54,551 nt of DNA from Nocardia brasiliensis IFM 10847 (GTDB lineage Bacteria > Actinomycetota > Actinomycetes > Mycobacteriales > Mycobacteriaceae). This document shows, one piece after another, positions 8,430 through 16,512 of this stretch. The notes below the pieces were generated by a model. It had not been told where the DNA came from. It saw only the letters and a program-made list of their open reading frames with translations, and did not search any database. The DNA is taken from the NCBI RefSeq assembly GCF_000710915.1, contig NZ_BAUA01000208.1, positions 1 through 54,551 of the forward strand, read 5' to 3'. Made by a program: the position numbers and the translations under genes. The first letter of the stretch is position 1, and the number at the start of each line of letters is the position of its first letter.

Positions 8430-9686
8430 GTGCAATTCCGGCAGACGCTGCGGTCGGCGACGGGCCCGCTGGTGCGGCCGGCTACCTATCTGCGCGGTGT
8501 CTATCTGGCTCTCGGCGGGGTGGCGGCCATCCCCTACGTCGGCCTCGCGGCAACCTTCGTGATCGGTCTGCGGCGCGCGGAGGCCACCGCGGGCGACCTG
8601 GCTCTCGTCATCGCGCTCGCCGCCGGTACGGCTGTGGTCGCCGTGGGCGTGACACTGCTCCCGGCGGTGCGGGTGCTCGAAATCTTCATTGTCCGAGCGC
8701 TTTTGGGGGTATGGCTGCCGGATCCAGACCCGGTGTCGAGTCGTGCGTGGGAATCGCGGACACGGGGAGCCGTCTGGTATTTCCTGACGTTGGTCGTCGG
8801 TGGTTGTGCGACGAGTGTGTTCATTTGGGCCGTCCCGACCGCCGCGACGATGCTCGCCGTGCCGTTGGCCGGCTCGCACGAGGCGACGCTGCATCTGACC
8901 GAGCGGTTCACGGTGTCGGCTCCCGACCTGCCGACGGCTATCCTGACCGGTTGTGCGGGTGCCGGTTTACTGGTTGTCGCACTGTACGTCGTCGCCGGGG
9001 CCGGTTCGCTGCTGGTACGGCTGGCCCCGGCGTTGCTCGGTCCGACCCAGGCCGACCAAGTGGCCGCGCTGCGCCGCCAGGAGCGCGAACTCGCCGCGGG
9101 AAACCGGCTCGCCCGCGACCTGCACGATTCGGTCGGCCACGCATTGACGGCGATGACGATGCAAGCCGGGGCCGCCGGACGGGTGCTCGACGACGATCCG
9201 GAGTTCGCCCGGCGTGCGCTGCGGCAGATCGAGGTAACCGGACGGGCCGCCCTGGACGAACTCGACCAGGCGCTCGGAATGCTGCGCCGGGGCGTAGACG
9301 AGGAGCTGTCCGGCGCGACCCTCGCGGGCCTCGATCAACTCACCGCGGGCTGCCACGGCGCACGGATCGAGACCACGATCGTCGGCGATCTGAATACCGT
9401 GCCCGACTTGGTATCTCGCGAGGCTTTCCGAGTACTGCAGGAAGCACTGACCAATGCCGTGCGGCACGGTGACGGTGGCGCAATCGATCTCGTCGTTCGT
9501 GCGGCGCCGCCCATCGTTCAGCTCGAGGTGTCGAACGGCGTGGCTCGTGGGCCGTCGACCGGTCACGGCCGCGGCTTGATCGGCATGCGGGAACGGGTTC
9601 TGGTACTCGGTGGTGAGTTACGCGCAGGCGCGACAGGCGGGCGATGGTCGGTCGACGCCACCCTGCCGTGGGTGGCGACGCCGTGA
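8430..9686 (+). CDS. Sensor histidine kinase, NarL-partner type (HisKA_3)
   Basis: A 418-residue kinase starting at GTG. The N-terminal half has about four hydrophobic spans ('LALGGVAAIPYVGLAATFVI', 'LALVIALAAGTAVVAVGVTL', 'YFLTLVVGGCATSVFIWAV' and one near residue 170). The phosphoacceptor helix is 'GNRLARDLHDSVGHALTAMT'; the HATPase has 'VLQEALTNAVRHGDGG' and 'GHGRGLIGMRERVLVLGGEL'. The long membrane region without a periplasmic sensor domain resembles envelope-stress kinases. The stop overlaps the GTG of the downstream regulator (GTGA, 9683-9686), making a coupled two-component pair, the second of this type in the left flank. Confidence 0.93.
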   Translation: MQFRQTLRSATGPLVRPATYLRGVYLALGGVAAIPYVGLAATFVIGLRRAEATAGDLALVIALAAGTAVVAVGVTLLPAVRVLEIFIVRALLGVWLPDPDPVSSRAWESRTRGAVWYFLTLVVGGCATSVFIWAVPTAATMLAVPLAGSHEATLHLTERFTVSAPDLPTAILTGCAGAGLLVVALYVVAGAGSLLVRLAPALLGPTQADQVAALRRQERELAAGNRLARDLHDSVGHALTAMTMQAGAAGRVLDDDPEFARRALRQIEVTGRAALDELDQALGMLRRGVDEELSGATLAGLDQLTAGCHGARIETTIVGDLNTVPDLVSREAFRVLQEALTNAVRHGDGGAIDLVVRAAPPIVQLEVSNGVARGPSTGHGRGLIGMRERVLVLGGELRAGATGGRWSVDATLPWVATP

Positions 9687-10330
9687 TCGCGGTGCTCGTC
9701 GTGGACGATGATCCCCTGGTGCGCACCGGCTTACGCGCGATCCTGGATGCCGAGCGCGACATCGAAGTGGTGGGCGAAGCACAGGATGGCAGCGAGGTGC
9801 TCGATCGCGTCCGCGCAACGCGACCGGACGTCGTGCTGATGGACGTCCGGATGCCGGCCGTGGACGGCATCACCGCCACTAGAAATCTGTTGGCCGCCTT
9901 GGCGGATCCGCCGAAGGTAGTCGTGATCACCACCTTCGAGAACGACTCGTACGTCTACGACGCGCTGCGCGTCGGCGCGATGGGCTTCCTGCTCAAGCGG
10001 GCTCGGCCCGAAGAATTCGTGCAGGCCGTCCGCACGGTCGCGACCGGCGACTCGGTGCTGTTCCCGAGCGCGATCCGCGCGCTGGTCGCCGCGCGCCCAG
10101 CGCTGCCGAACAATGTTCTGGCGCAGGCGAAACTGACCGACCGCGAAACCGAAGTACTGCGTGCCATGGCGAGCGGCCTGACCAACGCCGAGATCGCGAC
10201 CTCGATGTTCCTCGGTGTCGAAACCGTCAAAACCCACGTACGCAACGTGTTGCTGAAACTGCGCGCACGAGACCGCACCCAGGCGGTCATCACCGCCTAC
10301 GAGTCCGGCTTCATCACACCGGGCCGCTGA
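9683..10330 (+). CDS. NarL/FixJ-type response regulator
   Basis: A 215-residue regulator starting at GTG 9683 (VIAVLVVDDDPLVRTGLRAI). The receiver has phospho-acceptor Asp in 'VVLMDVRMPAVDG', conserved Thr in 'VVVITTFENDSY' and Lys in 'FLLKRARPEE'. The output domain is a LuxR-type HTH: 'LTDRETEVLRAMASGLTNAE', then 'VETVKTHVRNVLLKL'. The frame is open to 9644, but the GTG overlapping the kinase stop gives a receiver starting at the usual place. It is the cognate partner of the upstream kinase; its targets are unknown. Confidence 0.94.
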   Translation: MIAVLVVDDDPLVRTGLRAILDAERDIEVVGEAQDGSEVLDRVRATRPDVVLMDVRMPAVDGITATRNLLAALADPPKVVVITTFENDSYVYDALRVGAMGFLLKRARPEEFVQAVRTVATGDSVLFPSAIRALVAARPALPNNVLAQAKLTDRETEVLRAMASGLTNAEIATSMFLGVETVKTHVRNVLLKLRARDRTQAVITAYESGFITPGR

Positions 10331-10345
10331 CCGGCGCAGTCCACC

Positions 10346-10984
10346 TCAGCCGAAAGGGGTGAGCAGCAACGGGATACGGCGGAACTCGGCGAGGGTGGGC
10401 GGGAGGGCGGCCAGGGCGGTGACGGCGCGCATGCAGATGGCGTAGTCGGCATCGCCCGGCTCGAGGTAGTCGAATTCGAGGGTGCCTGCGGCTTCGAAGG
10501 CCGCGCGGAGTTCGGCGGGTAGGTCGGCCAGGTCGGTGTCGAGTTCGAGGTCGTCGACGTTGATCCAGGCGATCTCGTTTCCGTCGGTGCAATAGGTCAG
10601 GCTGGCATCGGCGTTGATGGAGTAGTAGCTGGTCGCCGCGACTCGCCCATCGGCCGACAGGGCTGCCACGTCGTCGGTGGCCCCGGCGTCGTCGTAGACG
10701 AAGGTCCATTCGCCGATCCGGCCCGCGAGCAGCGTCGCCGCATCGCTGCGCTCGCCGCCGAGCGCCGCCGCGGGCAGCGACGTCCACTCGTCCGGCTTGC
10801 CGACCGGGAGTTCGCATGGACGAAACAGCGATGCCTTGGCCCCCAGCGCCTCCAGCGCCGCAGCGGGTTCGAGCCCACGGACGACGTGCACGCAATGATT
10901 GGGGTCGTCGTTTGCCAGCTCGCTGATCCACAACGGGACGCCCTCGGTATCAAGCGTATTCGGCGGGAAGCCGGGTGTTGCCAT
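10346..10984 (-). CDS. DUF6461-like protein
   Basis: A 212-residue soluble protein starting MATPGFPPNTLDTEGVPLWI, with a good ribosome-binding site (GAGGGA six bases before ATG at 10984). The segment 'HCVHVVRGLEPAAALEALGA' and the later 'WTFVYDDAG' and 'AATSYYSINADASLTYCTDG' fit the DUF6461 group of actinobacterial proteins, whose function is unknown. Acidic, no signal peptide or membrane segment. The frame continues 47 codons further upstream without homology, which I exclude. It converges on the response regulator at 10330 with only 15 bases between the stops. Confidence 0.6.
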   Translation of the reverse strand: MATPGFPPNTLDTEGVPLWISELANDDPNHCVHVVRGLEPAAALEALGAKASLFRPCELPVGKPDEWTSLPAAALGGERSDAATLLAGRIGEWTFVYDDAGATDDVAALSADGRVAATSYYSINADASLTYCTDGNEIAWINVDDLELDTDLADLPAELRAAFEAAGTLEFDYLEPGDADYAICMRAVTALAALPPTLAEFRRIPLLLTPFG

Positions 10985-11153
10985 ACATCCCTCATCTAAC
11001 CGGTGATCTTGCGGTGCGCTGTCCGGTTCCACCTCACGGAACGACCCTGCGGTCTCGACCCAGTGAACATAGTTCAACCGATCTTCGTTCACCAGTCCAG
11101 GTCGGGACGCCGAGGACGTCCGCACCAGGACCGCAAGACGATTCGCCCCAGCA

Positions 11154-11190
11154 CGTTCAGCCCGGCCGGACTGGCAGGCCGGGCTGAACG
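11154..11190 (-). terminator. 14-bp perfect stem-loop after the AraC-type gene
   Basis: Bases 11154-11167 pair perfectly with 11177-11190 around a 9-base loop, giving a very GC-rich stem 28 bases past the stop of the leftward AraC-type gene. There is no U-tract, which is common for actinobacterial terminators. It separates the left flank from the enediyne side. Confidence 0.65.
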
Positions 11191-11217
11191 CGATCTCGCC
11201 GGGTGCGGGTAGGAGGT

Positions 11218-11943
11218 TCAGCGCTGCGGCAGCGCCAGCAAGAATGGGGCGCTCCGGATCGTCTGTTCGCTCAAGGTGATGCCGATTTCGAGTCGATCGT
11301 TTTCGCGGAGCCGGAACTCGCAGATTCCCGTGCGGACGTCCCTGGCTGTTCGACGATTTCTGTCGTCACAAACAGTGGAGACCGCGATCGCCCGAGCCAC
11401 CCATTTCCCGGGTGGCAGGCAGCTGATACTGAACGCTCCCCGATCCGAAACATTGAGTAACGCGACGGCGGACGTCAGCGGGTTTGCCGCGGAGTATATA
11501 CTCATATACCTTCGGCTGGCCATGATTCCGCCCGGATCGGACAATTTTCCGCACAGTAACGGCCTGCCGGAATCCCTACCACAATATGTGTGTTGCTCGG
11601 ACCATCTCAGCGGAACATGTTCGCCGCGGATGTAGCGCCGATACTGCGACGGACTGAGTCCGACCGCTTCGGTGAATCGTGACGTGAAGGTCCCGTAACT
11701 CAAATACCCGACAGCATATGAGATCTCAGAAACTTTCATAGAAGTGGACGCCAATAACTTCTTGCTGCGCGCCAGCCGGATCGCCGCGAGGAACCGAACC
11801 GGCGACCAGCCAGTTTCAACGCGAAACCGTCTGACGAAGTGGAACTTACTGCATTTCGCCACGTCGGCGAGGTCGTCCAAGGAAACTTGCTGCCCACAAT
11901 TTTCCCACATGTACTTGATGCTGTCAGCGATATGATCGGACAC
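11218..11943 (-). CDS. AraC-family regulator with N-terminal DNA-binding domain
   Basis: A 241-residue protein. Residues ~5-105 form the AraC double helix-turn-helix: 'VSLDDLADVAKCSKFHFVRR' followed by 'FLAAIRLARSKKLLASTSMK' and 'SEISYAVGYLSYGTFTSRFT', ending 'GLSPSQYRRY'. The DNA-binding domain is therefore at the N-terminus, the reverse of classical AraC. The remaining ~135 residues show no domain I recognise and may bind a ligand. The coding sequence is less GC-rich than its neighbours (stretches such as the AT-rich run near 11495-11515), hinting at different ancestry. It is divergent from the enediyne operon, separated by ~510 bases, and is a plausible pathway regulator (context inference). 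Confidence 0.85.
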   Translation of the reverse strand: MSDHIADSIKYMWENCGQQVSLDDLADVAKCSKFHFVRRFRVETGWSPVRFLAAIRLARSKKLLASTSMKVSEISYAVGYLSYGTFTSRFTEAVGLSPSQYRRYIRGEHVPLRWSEQHTYCGRDSGRPLLCGKLSDPGGIMASRRYMSIYSAANPLTSAVALLNVSDRGAFSISCLPPGKWVARAIAVSTVCDDRNRRTARDVRTGICEFRLRENDRLEIGITLSEQTIRSAPFLLALPQR

Positions 11944-11999
11944 GAACTCTCCAAACTCATAACAATCCAGGATGCCCGAGCCGGCAGCAGAATCAAGCC

Positions 12000-12023
12000 T
12001 TCCGCAGCCGTACGGCTGCGGAA
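12000..12023. promoter_or_regulatory. 24-bp perfect palindrome, candidate operator
   Basis: Every base from 12000 to 12023 is matched in a perfect dyad (centre at GTAC, arms TTCCGCAGCC/GGCTGCGGAA). It starts 57 bases upstream of the AraC-type start codon. Neither strand has a following T-tract, so an operator for a dimeric regulator is more likely than a terminator. Confidence 0.5.
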
Positions 12024-12362
12024 TAGCTGCAAAATAGCGTCTTTGCTGGGACAGCGAAACCAGGTCGCTGCCGCTGATTTTTCACTGACCGGCCGCCTCC
12101 GGCACCGAGGTCGAACCATTCAGGTGTCGCTCCCAAGGCCGCACGCTCATTACGAAAATGTCGGTGACCCATCGGCCGTGGGATGAATGCTTGATAAGTG
12201 AAGCCGTCGATTCCGCAGTGGCGGTTGCACTTCCGCTCGGTACCCCCTTGCCCCGTAGCCCCGACGCAAGCCCCACAGCCCCGATGCAGCGAGGCAGCGC
12301 GCGGAGTGCCGCTGGTGGCTCAGTTCGCCACCATGATTGTTCGATGTAACTGGACGGTAGAA

Positions 12363-12382
12363 TACTTCTATTTTGTAGATTG
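12363..12382 (+). promoter_or_regulatory. Shared AT-rich element at the enediyne operon promoter
   Basis: TACTTCTATTTTGTAGATTG, oriented toward unbL. It keeps the ACTTC block followed at the fixed distance by a TANNNT box (TAGATT, 12376-12381) that would serve as the -10. It is the most diverged of the correctly oriented copies in its right half. The start codon lies 73 bases downstream. Confidence 0.5.
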
Positions 12383-12455
12383 AGCAACGAGGAAGAAGCC
12401 CCAGACGCGGCCGGATGGCAATCTTGAGTACAGGTTCCGCGAGGGAGGACTTCGG

Positions 12456-13481
12456 ATGGTCTCCGCACTGGGAAAGCTTCGCCGGAAGATCTTTACGCCG
12501 GACACGCGGCAAGCATCGTTGAGGGTTCGGGGATTCCCCGCGCGCAATCCACACGCCGCGTCCTGCCTGGAGACGGCCGGCTCGACGTTCCTCGAAGGAT
12601 TCGGGGTGGCCGCGGAGTGTGGCACAGCCGCGGAAGCCGCGCAGCGGTTATCCGAAATAGAAAGCAACAGAAGGGGTTTCGCATTCGAAGGCGCCGCGAT
12701 GGCGCTGGCGATCCGTGACGGGCTGCCACTCGGCCACAACCATCACGTGACAGATTTCATCGCGGCGGCCGATGAGCATCTCTACATGATCTACGTCGGC
12801 GTCGGCTGGGCGCTGGCCAGACTCCCCCGGCCGCTGCACCGGGCGGCGCTCACCGGCGCGGCGGATCCAGTTCTGATGTGGCTGGCACTAGATGGTTACG
12901 GGTTTCACCAAGCCTATTTCCACACAGATCACTATGTGAAACAGCAGTATGTTGACGCGAATCCCCCTGCCGTGTCGAACCGGCATCCGGGCTATACACC
13001 GCGTGCTATCGATCAAGGCATCGGGCGCGCGTTGTGGTTCGTCTCGGGCGCCGATCCGGCCGCCGCGTGCGCGCTGATCGACGGGTTCGCGGCAGCTCGA
13101 CGGCCGGACCTGTTCGCGGGCCTCGGCCTGGCGGCGACCTACGCGGGCGGCGCCACCGCGGACGAGCTCGCCACGTTGCGCGACCGCGGGTCGGCCTACC
13201 GCCGAGACCTCGGTCAAGGTGCGATATTCGCCGCCGAAGCTCGTGCTCGCGCCCGCATCGTGCAGCCGAACACCACGACCGCCCTGGCGATACTCACTGG
13301 TCAGCGCGTCGCCGACGCGTCCGCGATCGCGATCGAAGCCCGGCCCGTGGCGCACACGATCAACGGCAGCCCTGGTTTCGAACTCTGGCGAGAGCGGATC
13401 CGGCGCCGCTGCCTGACCACGGAGCCACCCGACCCGACCGCTTCCGCAGCCCCGGAAACAACCGCAAAGGCCGAATCATGA
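12456..13481 (+). CDS. unbL: Enediyne biosynthesis protein E3 / UnbL (DUF1702 family)
   Basis: A 341-residue protein opening MVSALGKLRRKIFTPDTRQA, with 'SCLETAGSTFLEGFGVAAEC' and 'RRGFAFEGAAMALAIRDGLP' and the conserved 'MWLALDGYGFHQAYFHTDHY'; these features identify DUF1702, the UnbL/E3 family that accompanies enediyne PKSs. Length equals the family norm (about 330-340). Its biochemical role is not established; with E4 and E5 it is part of the minimal cassette found in enediyne clusters. It is the first gene of the operon; its TGA overlaps the ATG of E4 (13478-13481), so translation is coupled. Confidence 0.9.
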   Translation: MVSALGKLRRKIFTPDTRQASLRVRGFPARNPHAASCLETAGSTFLEGFGVAAECGTAAEAAQRLSEIESNRRGFAFEGAAMALAIRDGLPLGHNHHVTDFIAAADEHLYMIYVGVGWALARLPRPLHRAALTGAADPVLMWLALDGYGFHQAYFHTDHYVKQQYVDANPPAVSNRHPGYTPRAIDQGIGRALWFVSGADPAAACALIDGFAAARRPDLFAGLGLAATYAGGATADELATLRDRGSAYRRDLGQGAIFAAEARARARIVQPNTTTALAILTGQRVADASAIAIEARPVAHTINGSPGFELWRERIRRRCLTTEPPDPTASAAPETTAKAES

Positions 13482-15457
13482 ACTCCCGCATGAGAGCCCT
13501 GGTACCGACTATCTGCGCGGTGGTGGTGCTGCTGGCCGCCTTCCTGATCGCACAGGCGCAGGTGGCCACCGACGACCCGGCCGACGTGGCGCAGGACTAC
13601 AAGTTCGAATCCATGTCGATCGCGATGCCGCCCGGATACGACCAGCTGCCCGCGAAAACCGTGCGCGAGGTGAACCCGGCGTATCAGAACATCCGCTCCT
13701 GGATCTCTTCCGTCGGTGCGTCGATCGCTATCAACGACCTGGTCGGGCACGGGCGATCCAATGGCATGTGCATTGTCGACACGCGCACCGACTCGGTGAT
13801 CGTGACGCACACACCGACCGCACCGCAGGCGGATCGCTTCACACCGTTCCTGCTGCGGCCGGACCCGCTCGTCATGGATTCGACGATGGCGCCGATGGGT
13901 TGCGCCCCCGGCGATTTCAACGGCGACGGCGCCATGGACCTGCTCGTCTACTACTGGGGACGCACTCCGATCATGTTCCTGCACAGGGACAATGCCGCCG
14001 GTCCGGCCCCGGCGTACGTTCCGGTCGAGGTGGTCCCGCCGGGCAACACCCGCGATCAATACAACGGCGAGCGATGGAACACCAACGCTGTTTCGATCGC
14101 GGACTTCGACGGTGACGGCCATCCCGACATCGTTTTCGGGAATTACTTCCCGAATTCCGGCGTCCTCGACCCGAACGGCCGGCCCGACGTCGTCATGAAC
14201 GACTCGATGTCGAACGCGAAGAACGCCGCGGGCGAGCGCGTACTGCGGTGGAACGGCAACGATCCCAACGGAATCCCGATCTACACCGAAGAGAAGCAGG
14301 CCGTCCCCTACGCCCAGGCCACCGGCTGGACGTTGGCGCTCGGCGCGGGTGATCTGACCGGCGACCTGCGGCCCGAGCTCTATATCGGCAACGACTTCGG
14401 CCACGATCATCTGCTGTACAACCAGTCCACGCCGGGCAGCATCCGCTTCGGCATCGCGCGCGGACAGCGCAGCTGGACCGATCCCAAATCCTTTGTCCTG
14501 GGCGCTGATTCGTTCAAGGGCATGGGCGTCGATTTCGTCGACCTGTACAACCGCGGGAAATTCGACATGCTGGTCAGCAACATCACGACCCCGTGGGGAA
14601 TCCAGGAGAGCAACTTCGCCTGGCGTAATGACACGGCCTCCCCGGAGGACATGCGCCGAGAACTCGCCGACGGACGGGCTCCGTTCTCCCAGCAGGCGCA
14701 GCAACTCGGGTTGGCGTGGTCGGGCTGGGGCTGGGACATCAAAGCCGCCGACCTGCGCAATTCGGGAACCCTCAACGTGCTTCAGACGACCGGGTTCGTG
14801 AAGGGCAGCGGCGAGAACCGGTGGACCTGGCTACAGGAACTGGCCACCAGCAACGACGTGCTGGTCCACGACCCGAGGGCGTGGCCGCGGGTGGCGCCCG
14901 GCGACGACATCGCCGGTGATCACACCATGGCGTTCTATGCCAAGGGCACCGACGGCAAGTACGTCAACATCACCGATCAGCTCGGCACCGACGCGCCGAT
15001 ACCGACCCGTGGCGTCGCCATCGCCGACACCACCGGCACCGGGACCCTCGATTTCGCGGTCGCCCGCCAGTGGGGACCGCCCGCGTTCTTCGCGAACCGC
15101 TCACCGAGTATGGGAAATCCACTGCAGCTGAGCCTTTATCGGCCGGCGCCGCAATCCCGCAGCGGGTCTGCCGCGGTCATCGGCCAGCCCGCGTACAACG
15201 CGACCGTCACGGTGCGCACCGCCGACGGCCGGACCATGCACAGCCAGCTCGACGGCGGCAGCGGGCACAGCGGTAAGCGCAGTTTCGACGTCCATTTCGG
15301 ACTCGGCGCGAGCACCGGCCCGGTCACCGCCGAGATCGCATGGCTCGACAACAACGGTGTCCCACGGCACCAGACACTCCAGCTGAGGCCCGGCACGCAC
15401 GCGCTGATGCTGACCGACACGGCCACCGAGATCGCCGAGGGGATCACCGCACCATGA
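13478..15457 (+). CDS. unbV: Enediyne biosynthesis protein E4 / UnbV (FG-GAP repeats, ASPIC/UnbV domain)
   Basis: A 659-residue protein with an N-terminal hydrophobic anchor ('VPTICAVVVLLAAFLIAQAQ') and a series of calcium-binding FG-GAP/VCBS-type repeats: 'APGDFNGDGAMDLLVYYWG', 'SIADFDGDGHPDIVFGNYF', 'ALGAGDLTGDLRPELYIGND', 'IADTTGTGTLDFAVAR'. The C-terminus ('NATVTVRTADGRTMHSQLDG' to 'ITAEIAWLDN'-like end) corresponds to the ASPIC/UnbV domain. A beta-propeller outside or at the membrane is expected. The frame is open far upstream, but the ATG at 13478 overlaps the E3 stop, has the signal anchor directly after it, and gives the family length. Function is unknown beyond membership of the conserved cassette. 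Confidence 0.92.
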   Translation: MNSRMRALVPTICAVVVLLAAFLIAQAQVATDDPADVAQDYKFESMSIAMPPGYDQLPAKTVREVNPAYQNIRSWISSVGASIAINDLVGHGRSNGMCIVDTRTDSVIVTHTPTAPQADRFTPFLLRPDPLVMDSTMAPMGCAPGDFNGDGAMDLLVYYWGRTPIMFLHRDNAAGPAPAYVPVEVVPPGNTRDQYNGERWNTNAVSIADFDGDGHPDIVFGNYFPNSGVLDPNGRPDVVMNDSMSNAKNAAGERVLRWNGNDPNGIPIYTEEKQAVPYAQATGWTLALGAGDLTGDLRPELYIGNDFGHDHLLYNQSTPGSIRFGIARGQRSWTDPKSFVLGADSFKGMGVDFVDLYNRGKFDMLVSNITTPWGIQESNFAWRNDTASPEDMRRELADGRAPFSQQAQQLGLAWSGWGWDIKAADLRNSGTLNVLQTTGFVKGSGENRWTWLQELATSNDVLVHDPRAWPRVAPGDDIAGDHTMAFYAKGTDGKYVNITDQLGTDAPIPTRGVAIADTTGTGTLDFAVARQWGPPAFFANRSPSMGNPLQLSLYRPAPQSRSGSAAVIGQPAYNATVTVRTADGRTMHSQLDGGSGHSGKRSFDVHFGLGASTGPVTAEIAWLDNNGVPRHQTLQLRPGTHALMLTDTATEIAEGITAP

Positions 15458-16509
15458 CTCTGCTCAACCGTAAACGAATCCAGCGCGATCATCCGGCCGT
15501 GACCACGGCCGCACCGCCCGCCACCAACGGTGCGGCGCCGAGCGACCGGCAACGCGACCCCCAACCTCCCAAGAAAGATGTGCGATATCTGGCGCTGCGC
15601 AACTTCGCCATCTCGCTCAGCGTCCTCAATATCATCGGCTACACCCTGCTCGGCTTCGAACAGCCGCCGTTATGGCCCATTCTGGCGCTCTTATCGGCTT
15701 ACGTGCTGGATCTGTCCTTCGAAGCGATCACCGCGTGGTCGCGGCACACGACCCCGCGGTTCCAGGGTCGCGGGGCCCGCGGCGTCTACGAGTTCCTCCT
15801 GCCGGCCCATATCACCGCTCTGGCAGTGAATATGCTGCTCTACGCCAACAACCAGTTCTGGCCGGTCCTGTTCGCCGTCGCGGCCGCGATCACCGGCAAG
15901 TATGTGTTCCAGGCCCCGTTCGCCGGGCGGATGCGACATTTCATGAATCCGTCCAACTTCGGGATCACGCTCGCGCTGCTGTGCTTCAGCGCCTGGGTCA
16001 GCATCGCGCCACCCTACGAATTCGGCGAGAACATCAACACGATGTTCCGGGTAGCTGTCCCGCTCGTGCTGCTCGTCGCGGGCTCGGTGATCAACGCGAC
16101 GCTCGTCGGCCGGGTGCCGCTGATCGTCGGCTGGCTCGGTGGTTTCGTGATCCAGGCCCTGGTCCGCGACGGACTGTTCGATATCGCCCTCGTCGCCGCG
16201 CTCGGCACCATGACCGGTACGGCGTTCATCCTGTTCACCAACTACATGATCACCGACCCCGGCACCACACCGTTCCCGCCCAGAATCCAATTCATGTTCG
16301 GCGCCTCGGTGGCGACCGTGTACGGGGTGCTGATGGCCGTCAACGTGGTCTACACGTTGTTCTTCGCCCTCACGATCGTGTGCGCGATCCGTGGTTGCTA
16401 CGCCTGGTTCACCCACTGGCGCAAGGCCGCCGCGGACCGCGGCGCCGAACGTCGGCGCGGCGAACGGGTTCCGGCGCTGTCCCCCGGCGCCCCCACGCAG
16501 CGAGCATGA
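15454..16509 (+). CDS. unbU: Enediyne biosynthesis protein E5 / UnbU (membrane protein)
   Basis: A 351-residue integral membrane protein starting MTLLNRKRIQRDHPAVTTAA; after a ~50-residue soluble tail there are about eight to nine hydrophobic spans. The motifs 'GKYVFQAPFAGRMRHFMNPS' and 'NYMITDPGTTPFPPRIQFMF' resemble the flavin-anchoring NqrB/RnfD loops (S/T-D-P-x-T), the superfamily in which UnbU falls. This hints at a redox or membrane-electron role, but no enzymatic function is proven. The start overlaps the E4 stop (ATGA, 15454-15457) and its stop is four bases before pksE, so it is fully embedded in the coupled operon. Confidence 0.9.
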   Translation: MTLLNRKRIQRDHPAVTTAAPPATNGAAPSDRQRDPQPPKKDVRYLALRNFAISLSVLNIIGYTLLGFEQPPLWPILALLSAYVLDLSFEAITAWSRHTTPRFQGRGARGVYEFLLPAHITALAVNMLLYANNQFWPVLFAVAAAITGKYVFQAPFAGRMRHFMNPSNFGITLALLCFSAWVSIAPPYEFGENINTMFRVAVPLVLLVAGSVINATLVGRVPLIVGWLGGFVIQALVRDGLFDIALVAALGTMTGTAFILFTNYMITDPGTTPFPPRIQFMFGASVATVYGVLMAVNVVYTLFFALTIVCAIRGCYAWFTHWRKAAADRGAERRRGERVPALSPGAPTQRA

Positions 16510-16512
16510 CCG

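Larger units (their letters stand above)
11944..12455. promoter_or_regulatory. Divergent regulatory region between AraC-type gene and enediyne operon
   Basis: A 512-base gap with no convincing gene; short open frames on both strands lack domains and good start sites. It contains a 24-bp perfect palindrome (12000-12023) near the AraC-type gene and a shared AT-rich element (12363-12382) near the enediyne operon. The right end is markedly AT-rich compared with the genes, as expected of a regulated promoter. Confidence 0.6.

Noticed and set aside
7797..8894. A 365-residue leftward open frame
   Set aside because: It overlaps the small membrane protein and the kinase in other frames and its translation is Arg/Pro/His-rich with no domain.
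13034..13477. A longer N-terminus for UnbV starting at 13034
   Set aside because: That stretch is an out-of-frame shadow of unbL; the signal anchor and the 4-base overlap place the start at 13478.
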